Of a stretch of DNA of 64,000 nucleotides, positions 53,050 to 64,000 are shown in pieces; the stretch's first letter is position 1, and each line of letters opens with the position of its first letter. The notes beneath the pieces are model-generated. The model saw only the letters and a list, made by a program, of their open reading frames with translations. It had not been told where the DNA came from and did no database searches. A program made the position numbers and the translations under genes. This DNA comes from Aphanomyces cochlioides (Eukaryota > Oomycota > Saprolegniomycetes > Saprolegniales > Verrucalvaceae). The stretch spans positions 4,836,001-4,900,000 of the forward strand of contig JAHQRK010000001.1 of the NCBI GenBank assembly GCA_019828595.1, written 5' to 3'.

Positions 53050-56000
53050 CCAACGCCAACAGCTGTTCCGAGCTCCGTGAGACCAACACTCACGGAGTCA
53101 CCATCATTCCAGGTATTGTATCACCTCACCCACTTTCGTCGTCCAATCAGGATGGCGGAAGTGGTGTGAGTAATGTCTCTACACCTAACCCTAGGGCCGA
53201 AGTGGAGGTCGAGTTCGACCCCAACAGCGTCTCTGGAGACCAATCTGCGTCTCGCTCCCCCAGCGCTTCACCTGGTGCTCCACTCGCCGGAGTTCCAGGG
53301 GGGGTCAACCTCAGTGGGTCAGTGGTTGACCCCCAGACCACTGTCGTTAACTTGTCTAGCGAAGCCCTCACTCAGGAGGGCGAACCACTGGGGCCTTGTG
53401 CCTGTGGTGGCTGCTACCCTGGACTCCAATTGGAGTCGATCCCCAGTGAAGGCGGCGAGAAAACGGGGTCCATGCCAGCCCTAGAGGCTACGAGGGCCCC
53501 CCCTATGGGCACACCCTGCGGTTCTGTCTACTTCCCCCCAGGGGCCTCTTCGGAGGGGCGGGGGCGGTATCCCGATTTGGGTTCTCGCCGGAGCAATGGT
53601 GTACCCCAGTCACCGTGCTGCGGGGATGGCATGGATTCCCCTTCTACCCCTGTCACTGGGGGTCTGGCCCCGGCCTTTCTCGTGACCAATGGGACTGAGC
53701 CAGCAGCCACCAACCGCGTCGCCCCCTGTGCTGAGCCTCCTAGAACGGGAGAGGAAGAAGAAAAATCTCAAGAGGACGTGGATATGGTCTCTGGAGACGC
53801 CGAGGGGAAGGATTCTACTGAAACCGAGGCCTTAACCGACGAGGGAAATACTCAAATTCACTCGGAGGTGGATGGGTCAGGCGACATTAACGGCCAAGCG
53901 AAGCCGTGTGATACTCCTGGAGAAGTTATTCAAGAGGAACAATCGACAAACAATGACAATGACCAGTCAAATCAAGACATTGTCGACAAATCCGTTGCTC
54001 AAGGAAATGGCGCTGTTGATCCTCCTACCGCGGCAGACAAAATACAAGGCGATCAAGAGCAACAAAACGCTGAAAAGGCCAATCCATGGACGCAAAAGAC
54101 TCCCGGCAAGGATTCAGCTTCGTCCAAGAAAGATTCCAAGCAAGGCAATGCCCCCAAAGGCGCGAAACATCGCAACACTGGTGCTCATGCTATTGCCGAT
54201 GACGATATTGCGCGATGCGAGGCCATGGCGGACGCATTCTACAAAGACTCTGGTGACATGGACGCCTTCATTGAAAACATTTTGCTCACCCCCCAGTCCC
54301 AAGTGTACGAGCTCACAGTCAAGTTGGGCGAAGGCTACAAGGACTGGTCCGAAAAAGTCATCTGCGATCAATTTGTCAAGGAAAATCCTGGTTCGTTATG
54401 GGGCTCCAAATTTCCGAACATTTTGATCCACAAGAAGAACCCACAGACCATTGTGATCTCAAGTTACAACTTGTCTACGTGCGTGGAAATGGGAGGCACA
54501 ACGTTTCGACTTGGTGGCAAAGACTTCCTGGTTCCCAAGTACTCGCGTTATGGCAACAACTACTACGTTACGTTCAACAAGGTCAGTCACCCTTCGATGG
54601 CCAAGGCGATTGTCAAGAAAATGGCTGCATTGACCAAGTCAGTGATAGCAGCATTCAACCCTACTGCTGGTCAGAACATCAAGTCGCCGCATTTGAGAGT
54701 CATTTTCAAGTCGTCTGCGCCTCCTGCAGTGCTGGTGCCAAAATCCGGCGACGCACTACGCGAAATCACCATTACGGATCCGTCGGGTCAGCCTTTTGTC
54801 GTAGTGTTTCAGCACAAGATCGCTGCTCTGAACAAGACATTGCCTCCGTCGATTGTTTCACGACGTGCAGAGGCCAAGGCTGAAAAAGCGAAGGCAAAAG
54901 CGGCCAAGGCAGCGGCAAAATCTCCTCCGTCAGGAGAAAAAGAACCTGAACCTGATGGAGACGATCATGATCAAGACCCTGGAACAAATGCGGAAGGCGA
55001 GGCCGACTCAACTGAGGCATCTGGAGATGGTCAAGATGAACAACCACAGCCAACAGCTCCTTCTCATGGCTCTGATGTCGATATGTCTGGTGACAGCGAT
55101 CCCCCTAACAACAATGGACAAGACAAACGACAAGAAGATGTGGAAATGTCTACCAACGAATCGCCCGCTCTTGCTCCACCAAGTGAGCAGCCCAAGAACT
55201 CGCTGGACCTTCAATTGGTAACGGGCTACCGGTCTGGACCAGCTCCAAAACGTACTTTGCCTTCGTCCCCACGTTTGGATCCCCTGCCGACATCCAACCG
55301 TTTTCATATCCTCGAAGAAGACGACGTGGAACTCTCGTTTGAAGACTTTGCAGTGCCTCGAATTGTATTGGAAGATTCAAGTGCGCCACGCCCGAAAAAG
55401 ACCAAAGGCAAAGCGAAGAAACAACGACTTAACAAGTCTGCTGCAGCCCACCTCGAATTGGCGAAGAAGATCATTCGAGACAAGAAAGTTGAAGGCAGTA
55501 TCACCGAATGTCAACGCATTTTGCGAGATGATCCTCAGCTCGTTGCACATGCTATGTACGCACAAGATGAAGACCTCAGTTTGTTTCAGTCACTTGTTGC
55601 AACCAAGACTATTGAGCGCAAGATGGCTTTGTTAAAAGCTCAAGGCAAGCCTCACAACTACAAACATCACGTCAACTTCATGGCTCAATACAAGATTCAC
55701 CCGTCAGAAATCTTGGAAGAATTGACCACGGACATACCAGAGATCAAGCGCATCCTCTTTGCACTTGCTACGATTGACTTATTCCTCTCAAATCGGGCCC
55801 CAGACCTCTACACAAACTCGGAGGCACTGACTGTTCTATTGAACCAAGAAGCAACAAGATTGCCTGACACCAACTGCTTGACGGACTGGTCGCTGTTTGC
55901 TTTGATCGAAAACTTCAGCGACAATCTCGAGAAGTTCACTTTGCCGGCTCCCGTCTTGTCGGCCATCTCGATGCTCAAAAGCATCACCAACAATTACCAC

Positions 56001-56084
56001 ATCGACGAGCTCTGCAGCAAAGCTCACCACTCCATGAACGCCGACGAAATTGATCCCCTCGATTTGGAGGACGATCAACTCTAA
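53050..56084 (+). pseudogene. ORF1 of L8, start codon removed by L7
   Basis: 3035 nt, exactly four fewer than the intact 3039-nt class with AAAK; only ATGT of the start is absent. The remainder is open to DDQL. The frame runs back into the L7 tail, but only TTG is available there. One substitution gives EPEPDGDD where others have EPEHDGDD. Confidence 0.85.
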
Positions 56085-56162
56085 GGCTTCTATCCCCTGC
56101 TTCAATCCATTTCAACCTCCCCTCTCACCCCTCCATTCTACTCATTTTCATCTGTACTCGTG

Positions 56163-59100
56163 ATGATTGACAACAACTTCTCCGATGCCCCAACTGAACT
56201 CGTGGACTGGGACCCACAAATCATCTCCCTCAACACCAATGGCTTCTCCAACAGTCATCGGTACATCCTCGACAAACTATCAAGTGTTCACGACGTTTCC
56301 TTTATCCAAGAAACCCGTTTCCGCACGCCAAGTCTCCACGACCGTGTTGCGTTCCATTGGCAACGCATCACAAACCACGAAGGCTCTTTGTTCTTTGAAG
56401 AGCCTATTTACCCTGAAGTATCCACGTCGCCAGCCACTGGAGGTCTGGCTACGTTGATACATCCTCACTCTCCTTTGAAGAACGCCACTCAAGTCCCTCA
56501 TGACAACCCAGTGCTTCGTGGTCGTTATCTACAAGTGCGATGTACTCTGGGTCCACTGACAGTCGTTCTCCACAATATCTATGCGCCGGCAGCCTTCCAA
56601 CAACGAGCAAGTTACTTCGAAGAATTGCCACGCGACTTTCCTCCACATGCGCTCCACATTGTTGGAGGAGATTTCAACTGCACTCTCAACAAAGATTTGG
56701 ATTCGTTGAGACCCAGTACCTCCACCATGGCCGGCACCCTTCAACTGGAACAATGGATGCACAGTTTGTCTCTGGTGGATCTGTTTCGCCGTCAAAACCC
56801 CGTGGCAAGAACCTTCACAAGTCCCACACTCACCAACCGACTTGACTACATCTTTTGTTCGTCCACCTTGGCGGGTCTTCGTCATTGGAAGGCGACGCAC
56901 ATGCCACACGTTCCACAGGCTGACCACGTGGCATGTCGTATCATCACAAAGCGTCAAACATTGCGCCATGGCTCTGGATCATGGAAAGCTCCAACTTGGC
57001 TACTTCGTCTACCACGAGCGGCCGAGATTGTTCATGGATGTCTGGATCGATTTTTGGACAAGTCTCCAACATTCCACAATATCTCCAAGGCCTACGACAT
57101 GCTGGTCAATGATATCCGCTCCCAACTCAAAGAATTCCATTCTCAACGATTGGAGAAACAACGTCTGCCGTTGAAGAAGTTAGCTGTCGAGATCGCTTCG
57201 CTTTTGCAAGTCCCCAACATGCGTCAAGATGCAGTGCTGGTGGATCGAGTGCGAGACCTTCAAAAGCAAATTCACGAGCTGCAAGATCGAGACAAGCAGT
57301 TTCGTCAAGACCAGGCGTTCCAACTTCACTTGTACAAAGCAGAGCGCTCGTCCAAGTTCCACTTCATGTCCCCTGTCCCTACCCCCTTGAAGAAGACAGT
57401 CTTCAAAGAGTTGGTGGATGTCAATGGAAATGTTGTCTCCAATCAACAAGGCATGTCTGACGTCCTGGTCGACTACTACAAGGACTTGTTTGCAGCTCCC
57501 GAGGTGCAGCGATCTGGAGACGAAGTGTCGTCATTTCTGACCCCATTGACTCGACACAAGCAACTGCCAGAGCAAGCCCAGAAAGAGCTGTCGGCTCCCT
57601 TGCGCGCCAACGAGTTCTATCATGCTATTCGACACAGCAGTTCGAACTCAGCGCCAGGTCCCAACGCTCTGCCATTCGAAGTCCTCAAACTTGCACCTCA
57701 CAAGTGGTCGTTGGTATTGGAGCTGCTATTCACACACCAGCTCCATTCTCACCCTCGCTTGACTCCCATGCAACTTGTCAGTACGCTGGTGTTGCTGCAC
57801 AAGAAAGGCCCCAAGTCACAAGCCAAGAACTATCGGCCCATTAGCCTACTCAACACGGATGTGAAAATCCTGACGAGTATTCTGGCTTATCGACTCCAGC
57901 GCCACATTCGACACATCATCCACCCGGACCAGCAAGGCTTTATCCGTCGAAGCAATATCCAAACCAATATTGCACGACTGGATGACATGCTGCACCACAT
58001 CAAACTACACAGTCCGTCCTCGATGGTGGCACTGCTTGACTTTGAGAAAGCTTTTGATCGCGTGGACCACGCGTACTTGCTCCGCGTCCTCCGTCACTAT
58101 GGCTTTCCCGAAACCTTTGTTGACATGGTTCGCGTACTGTACTCGGGCCGCAAGTCTCGCATCTTGGTGAACGGCTTCTTGTCCAAGCCAGTTCACATCT
58201 CACGCGGTGTGTTGCAAGGTGATCCACTGTCGCCACTTCTGTTTGTGATCGCTTTGGAACCGATGTGCCAACTCCTACGGCAACACTCCAACTATGGCAT
58301 CAAGTGTGGGGATCGCTACCACACTGGGAGTTACTTTGCCGACGACTCGCAACTCTATGCTGCAAATGAGACGTGCCTCCACCGGCAGCTTGCATTGGTT
58401 CAAACCTTTTGCGACAAGTCTGGTTTCCGACTCAACGTAGACAAGACCCAAATTCTGACCTACAGCCAGTTGAATGGGAACCTTGCCTCACTACAAGTTA
58501 CTTCCGACAGTCCCGTGAAGGCTCTTGGTATCTTGGTTGCGCCCAATCTTTCTCCATTGGCACGTTTCAATTACGTGTTTGAGAAGTTTGTGGCTCGCTT
58601 GTCTTTGTGGCTCTACAAGGCTCGAACCATGGCCGGAAAAGTCACTATCCTGCACAGCATATGTCTGCCTGTGTTATGGTACCAACTGGCTTTTGTCCCT
58701 GCCGACAAAGACCTGGCCAAAAAGATCGACAAGGCCATGCTTCAATTTATGCATGGTGAAGAAATCAACCCATCCTCCTCTGTCCATGGCCTCCGTTTGA
58801 TCAAAAAGGAGATCATATTCATGCCGAAGAAGTCCGGTGGCTTAGGCCTGCACCATGCACTTGCTTTATGGCAACAACACAACCGCTCTGTCATGATCAG
58901 ATGCATTCAAGCCATCACCACCCCACCCCGCAAGTCTGCCATGTCCGCCTGGATTACGCCGGGCTATACTCTCCTCGAGAAGGCTTTTCATCCATGGGGT
59001 TCCCCCGAGATCTCCTCTTGGCAAATGGCTCTTCTGCATTCATCAGACAACTGTACAAGAATCCCAATATCACTCCAATGTGGAAAGCCTTATTGAGTAG

Positions 59101-60217
59101 CTGGTTTGAATCCCGCTGGACTCCGTACGGCTGTCCAAATCACATCTCATCTTTGGATGTTCCCCTTTGGCACAACTCGTATCTGCCTGGACTCGAAGAC
59201 CTATACGATCAGTGCTCTACATCGACGCAAGACCAAGCCAATGTATTGGCTTCGCTTCACATCACGAAGTTGTCGCGTTTGTTGACTCCGTGTCAGCGAG
59301 TTTGGCCAGCTTCGATCTTGTTCGACAAAATCAACCGTGCCTGCCGCCAAGCCAATTTTGTCCCTCCAACGAAACAATGGATCTCAATCTTGGTGACCAA
59401 GTTATCACGATTGTTTGAGATTGTTTCTGAAGAGGATGCTCCCGTGTTCCACTTGCCGACGCCAAGCTCTGAATGGATGGAATGGCACTGGATGATACAC
59501 CCTGACTCGAGTCCGATCTTGTTGGCGTTTGCGACTTCGAAATCGGCTAAGATCAGAGCTTCTCCAGCTGCCAGCTCGTCCATTCTTCCTACCAAGCATC
59601 TCAACCTGCCATCCAACTTTTACGAAGACCCCAAGCGCCTTACCCAACTTGCCGCCTTCCTCCAACCCGACCACATTCTCCCTCGATATGGAGAGTTCAT
59701 TTTCAAGACCCTTCTCCGCGCCAACGCCATGCAATATCTGTTTCAGTACCAAGACCCCAAGCCGACGTGTGTCTTCTGTCGTGTCAATGAGACGTACGAG
59801 CATTTCCTGTTCTCTTGTGGATATGGTCAATCTGTTTGGTATTCCTTCAAGACAATCCAGCGACTGCTCGAGTGTTCCTTTCCGTCCACGTGTCTGGAAA
59901 TGTTCTACGAGACGCCCAAGCCGTCCGATGGATACTACATCCGTGGCTATCTGAAGATCTGGCCGATTGTCCGAGCCTGCGTGTATTATCAAATATGGCT
60001 CCAACGTGCCGATCGCACCTTTCGACCCGACCTCACAGCGAAGAGTCCGATGGAAGTTGCCATTCATGCTGCCTCTTTGATCAAGCTACATCTACAACAG
60101 CTCCTGGTTGATCTCCCTCTCAAGAAGGGATACACCAAGGTATTCAATGTGCTCAAGCATCTATCTTCGGACCACTGGTTACGTCAACACATCATTCCTG
60201 ACAGCGTCGTTTCATGA
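56163..60217 (+). pseudogene. ORF2 of L8, one frameshift in a C-run
   Basis: 4055 nt: a run of C6 (TTCCCCCCGAG in L5, L6 and L7) is C5 at 59002-59006. The first part (about 945 codons) contains the endonuclease and the RT including FADD and the thumb. The rest, including the zinc motif, continues in the next frame to the stop at 60217. The initial residues read MIDNNFSDAPT, where others have DVPT. Confidence 0.9.
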
Positions 60218-60364
60218 GTGAGCATGACGGCTCACTCACTTCATCTCCTGTTCAATGACCACTTTGCCATATTCTGTTTTCCAAGTTCTATTTATACAGT
60301 ACGAGGCAAATTAGTAAGTCATTAGGGCCTTTGCTCAAAAATAAGGTTAATACAACTCATTTAA

Positions 60365-60605
60365 CCAAGAAGCAACAAGATTGCCTGACACCAACTGCTT
60401 GACGGACTGGTCGCTGTTTGCTTTGATCGAAAACTTCAGCGACAATCTCGAGAAGTTCACTTTGCCGGCTCCCGTCTTGTCGGCCATCTCGATGCTCAAA
60501 AGCATCACCAACAATTACCACATCGACGAGCTCTGCAGCAAAGCTCACCACTCCATGAACGCCGACGAAATTGATCCCCTCGATTTGGAGGACGATCAAC
60601 TCTAA
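60365..60605 (+). pseudogene. ORF1 C-terminal fragment of L9
   Basis: Last 79 codons of ORF1, open from QEATRLPDTN to the DDQL stop. No start codon belongs to it. Confidence 0.85.
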
Positions 60606-60683
60606 GGCTTCTATCCCCTGCTTCAATCCATTTCAACCTCCCCTCTCACCCCTCCATTCTACTCATTTTCATCTGTACTCGTG

Positions 60684-63600
60684 ATGATTGACAACAACTT
60701 CTCCGATGTCCCAACTGAACTCGTGGACTGGGACCCACAAATCATCTCCCTCAACACCAATGGCTTCTCCAACAGTCATCGGTACATCCTCGACAAACTA
60801 TCAAGTGTTCACGACGTTTCCTTTATCCAAGAAACCCGTTTCCGCACGCCAAGTCTCCACGACCGTGTTGCGTTCCATTGGCAACGCATCACAAACCACG
60901 AAGGCTCTTTGTTCTTTGAAGAGCCTATTTACCCTGAAGTATCCACGTCGCCAGCCACTGGAGGTCTGGCTACGTTGATACATCCTCACTCTCCTTTGAA
61001 GAACGCCACTCAAGTCCCTCATGACAACCCAGTGCTTCGTGGTCGTTATCTACAAGTGCGATGTACTCTGGGTCCACTGACAGTCGTTCTCCACAATATC
61101 TATGCGCCGGCAGCCTTCCAACAACGAGCAAGTTACTTCGAAGAATTGCCACGCGACTTTCCTCCACATGCGCTCCACATTGTTGGAGGAGATTTCAACT
61201 GCACTCTCAACAAAGATTTGGATTCGTTGAGACCCAGTACCTCCACCATGGCCGGCACCCTTCAACTGGAACAATGGATGCACAGTTTGTCTCTGGTGGA
61301 TCTGTTTCGCCGTCAAAACCCCGTGGCAAGAACCTTCACAAGTCCCACACTCACCAACCGACTCGACTACATCTTTTGTTCGTCCACCTTGGCGGGTCTT
61401 CGTCATTGGAAGGCGACGCACATGCCACACGTTCCACAGGCTGACCACGTGGCATGTCGTATCATCACAAAGCGTCAAACATTGCGCCATGGCTCTGGAT
61501 CATGGAAAGCTCCAACTTGGCTACTTCGTCTACCACGAGCGGCCGAGATTGTTCATGGATGTCTGGATCGATTTTTGGACAAGTCTCCAACATTCCACAA
61601 TATCTCCAAGGCCTACGACATGCTGGTCAATGATATCCGCTCCCAACTCAAAGAATTCCATTCTCAACGATTGGAGAAACAACGTCTGCCGTTGAAGAAG
61701 TTAGCTGTCGAGATCGCTTCGCTTTTGCAAGTCCCCAACATGCGTCAAGATGCAGTGCTGGTGGATCGAGTGCGAGACCTTCAAAAGCAAATTCACGAGC
61801 TGCAAGATCGAGACAAGCAGTTTCGTCAAGACCAGGCGTTCCAACTTCACTTGTACAAAGCAGAGCGCTCGTCCAAGTTCCACTTCATGTCCCCTGTCCC
61901 TACCCCCTTGAAGAAGACAGTCTTCAAAGAGTTGGTGGATGTCAATGGAAATGTTGTCTCCAATCAACAAGGCATGTCTGACGTCCTGGTCGACTACTAC
62001 AAGGACTTGTTTGCAGCTCCCGAGGTGCAGCGATCTGGAGACGAAGTGTCGTCATTTCTGACCCCATTGACTCGACACAAGCAACTGCCAGAGCAAGCCC
62101 AGAAAGAGCTGTCGGCTCCCTTGCGCGCCAACGAGTTCTATCATGCTATTCGACACAGCAGTTCGAACTCAGCGCCAGGTCCCAACGCTCTGCCATTCGA
62201 AGTCCTCAAACTTGCACCTCACAAGTGGTCGTTGGTATTGGAGCTGCTATTCACACACCAGCTCCATTCTCACCCTCGCTTGACTCCCATGCAACTTGTC
62301 AGTACGCTGGTGTTGCTGCACAAGAAAGGCCCCAAGTCACAAGCCAAGAACTATCGGCCCATTAGCCTACTCAACACGGATGTGAAAATCCTGACGAGTA
62401 TTCTGGCTTATCGACTCCAGCGCCACATTCGACACATCATCCACCCGGACCAGCAAGGCTTTATCCGTCGAAGCAATATCCAAACCAATATTGCACGACT
62501 GGATGACATGCTGCACCACATCAAACTACACAGTCCGTCCTCGATGGTGGCACTGCTTGACTTTGAGAAAGCTTTTGATCGCGTGGACCACGCGTACTTG
62601 CTCCGCGTCCTCCGTCACTATGGCTCTCCCGAAACCTTTGTTGACATGGTTCGCGTACTGTACTCGGGCCGCAAGTCTCGCATCTTGGTGAACGGCTTCT
62701 TGTCCAAGCCAGTTCACATCTCACGCGGTGTGTTGCAAGGTGATCCACTGTCGCCACTTCTGTTTGTGATCGCTTTGGAACCGATGTGCCAACTCCTACG
62801 GCAACACTCCAACTATGGCATCAAGTGTGGGGATCGCTACCACACTGGGAGTTACTTTGCCGACGACTCGCAACTCTATGCTGCAAATGAGACGTGCCTC
62901 CACCGGCAGCTTGCATTGGTTCAAACCTTTTGCGACAAGTCTGGTTTCCGACTCAACGTAGACAAGACCCAAATTCTGACCTACAGCCAGTTGAATGGGA
63001 ACCTTGCCTCACTACAAGTTACTTCCGACAGTCCCGTGAAGGCTCTTGGTATCTTGGTTGCGCCCAATCTTTCTCCATTGGCACGTTTCAATTACGTGTA
63101 TGAGAAGTTTGTGGCTCGCTTGTCTTTGTGGCTCTACAAGGCTCGAACCATGGCCGGAAAAGTCACTATCCTGCACAGCATATGTCTGCCTGTGTTATGG
63201 TACCAACTGGCTTTTGTCCCTGCCGACAAAGACCTGGCCAAAAAGATCGACAAGGCCATGCTTCAATTTATGCATGGTGAAGAAATCAACCCTTCCTCCT
63301 CTGTCCATGGCCTCCGTTTGATCAAAAAGGAGATCATATTCATGCCGAAGAAGTCCGGTGGCTTAGGCCTGCACCATGCACTTGCTTTATGGCAACAACA
63401 CAACCGCTCTGTCATGATCAGATGCATTCAAGCCATCACCACCCCACCCCGCAAGTCTGCCATGTCCGCCTGGATTACGCCGGGCTATACTCTCCTCGAG
63501 AAGGCTTTTCATCCATGGGGTTCCCCCGAGATCTCCTCTTGGCAAATGGCTCTTCTGCATTCATCAGACAACTGTACAAGAATCCCAATATCACTCCAAT

Positions 63601-64000
63601 GTGGAAAGCCTTATTGAGTAGCTGGTTTGAATCCCGCTGGACTCCGTACGGCTGTCCAAATCACATCTCATCTTTGGATGTTCCCCTTTGGCACAACTCG
63701 TATCTGCCTGGACTCGAAGACCTATACGATCAGTGCTCTACATCGACGCAAGACCAAGCCAATGTATTGGCTTCGCTTCACATCACGAAGTTGTCGCATT
63801 TGTTGACTCCGTGTCAGCGAGTTTGGCCAGCTTCGATCTTGTTCGACAAAATCAACCGTGCCTGCCGCCAAGCCAATTTTGTCCCTCCAACGAAACAATG
63901 GATCTCAATCTTGGTAACCAAGTTATCACGATTGTTTGAGATTGTTTCTGAAGAGGATGCTCCCGTGTTCCACTTGCCGACGCCAAGCTCTGAATGGATG
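60684..64000 (+). pseudogene. ORF2 of L9, one frameshift, truncated by window end
   Basis: It starts at ATG 60684 (MIDNNFSDVPT) and carries the endonuclease and RT with FADD. The same C5 run as in L8 (63523-63527) shifts the frame after about 945 codons. The downstream frame is open to the window end, which falls before the zinc motif. Private changes include GSPETF for GFPETF and YVYEKF for YVFEKF. Confidence 0.88.

Larger units (their letters stand above)
53050..60364 (+). mobile_element. LINE copy L8, missing only leader and start codon
   Basis: It begins at CCAACGCC, four bases into the ORF1 coding sequence, flush with the L7 terminus, and runs to TTAA at 60361-60364. L7 inserted here, so the lost leader was upstream of L7. 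The 3' sense flank CCAAGAAGC is ORF1 of L9. ORF1 is otherwise open; ORF2 has one frameshift. Confidence 0.85.
60365..64000 (+). mobile_element. LINE copy L9, 5' part missing, leaves the window
   Basis: It begins in ORF1 at CCAAGAAGCAAC, flush with the L8 terminus, and continues through the spacer and ORF2 to the window end. It is nearly identical to L8 and shares its C5 frameshift. It is either the target into which L8 inserted or a tandem duplicate of L8 (period 4521 bp); AACC is common to both possible breakpoints. Confidence 0.85.

Overview
This is a eukaryotic window built almost entirely from one family of two-ORF, L1-type non-LTR retrotransposon (LINE). At least nine copies, called L1 to L9 here, and several fragments are packed into about 60 kb. 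No host gene, rRNA, tRNA or CRISPR array could be supported. The non-LINE DNA is AT-rich and non-coding. The protein family and compact layout remind me of oomycete-type genomes, but that is a low-confidence guess: nothing here is a diagnostic host gene.

Consensus element, about 7.3 kb: 5' end ACTTCCGAATTTGCC; a leader of about 60 nt; ORF1 (1008 or 1012 aa, a low-complexity acidic N-terminus, then a conserved central domain and a basic/helical C-terminus); a 75 to 78-nt pyrimidine-rich spacer; ORF2 (1351 aa: AP-type endonuclease, reverse transcriptase, CX2CX7HX4C zinc motif); and a 3' UTR of about 145 nt. The 3' UTR has one hairpin right at the ORF2 stop and a second at the terminus, and there is no poly(A) tail.

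Layout. 1-3638: AT-rich DNA with small repeats and one decayed LINE tail. 3639-3857: 84-bp tandem repeat. 3858-10873: L1 (minus, full ends, both ORFs damaged). 10539-16408: a near-perfect palindrome of about 2.5 kb per arm around an 810-bp spacer; each arm holds a 1.77-kb foldback-like unit and the start of ORF1. 16074-17060: 3'-truncated LINE fragment. 17061-17549: a 194-bp-spaced direct repeat and more 84-bp repeat. 17549-17781: ORF1 3' fragment. 17782-32610: L2, L3 and L4 (minus), where L3 and L4 are joined through the same internal ORF2 breakpoint to the 5' end of the next copy. 32611-49654: L5 (minus), whose ORF1 5' part is repeated six times in 936-bp units and whose otherwise intact ORF2 is split by L6 (36007-40992, plus, 16-bp target-site duplication, the only uninterrupted ORF2). 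49656-64000: L7, L8 and L9 (plus), each lacking its 5' part; L9 leaves the window.

How it fits together. All six readable 3' junctions have the element end TTAA followed by CC, and in every case the CC also belongs to the undisturbed target. This points to target-primed reverse transcription from a primer ending in GG. Most targets are other LINE copies, giving nests. Removing L6 and one copy of its duplication restores L5 ORF2 to exactly 4056 nt, so L5 had two intact ORFs and complete ends before L6 landed. The two flanks of L5 come from different targets, and one insertion-linked deletion could account for the missing 5' halves of L4, L7, L8 and L9 together.
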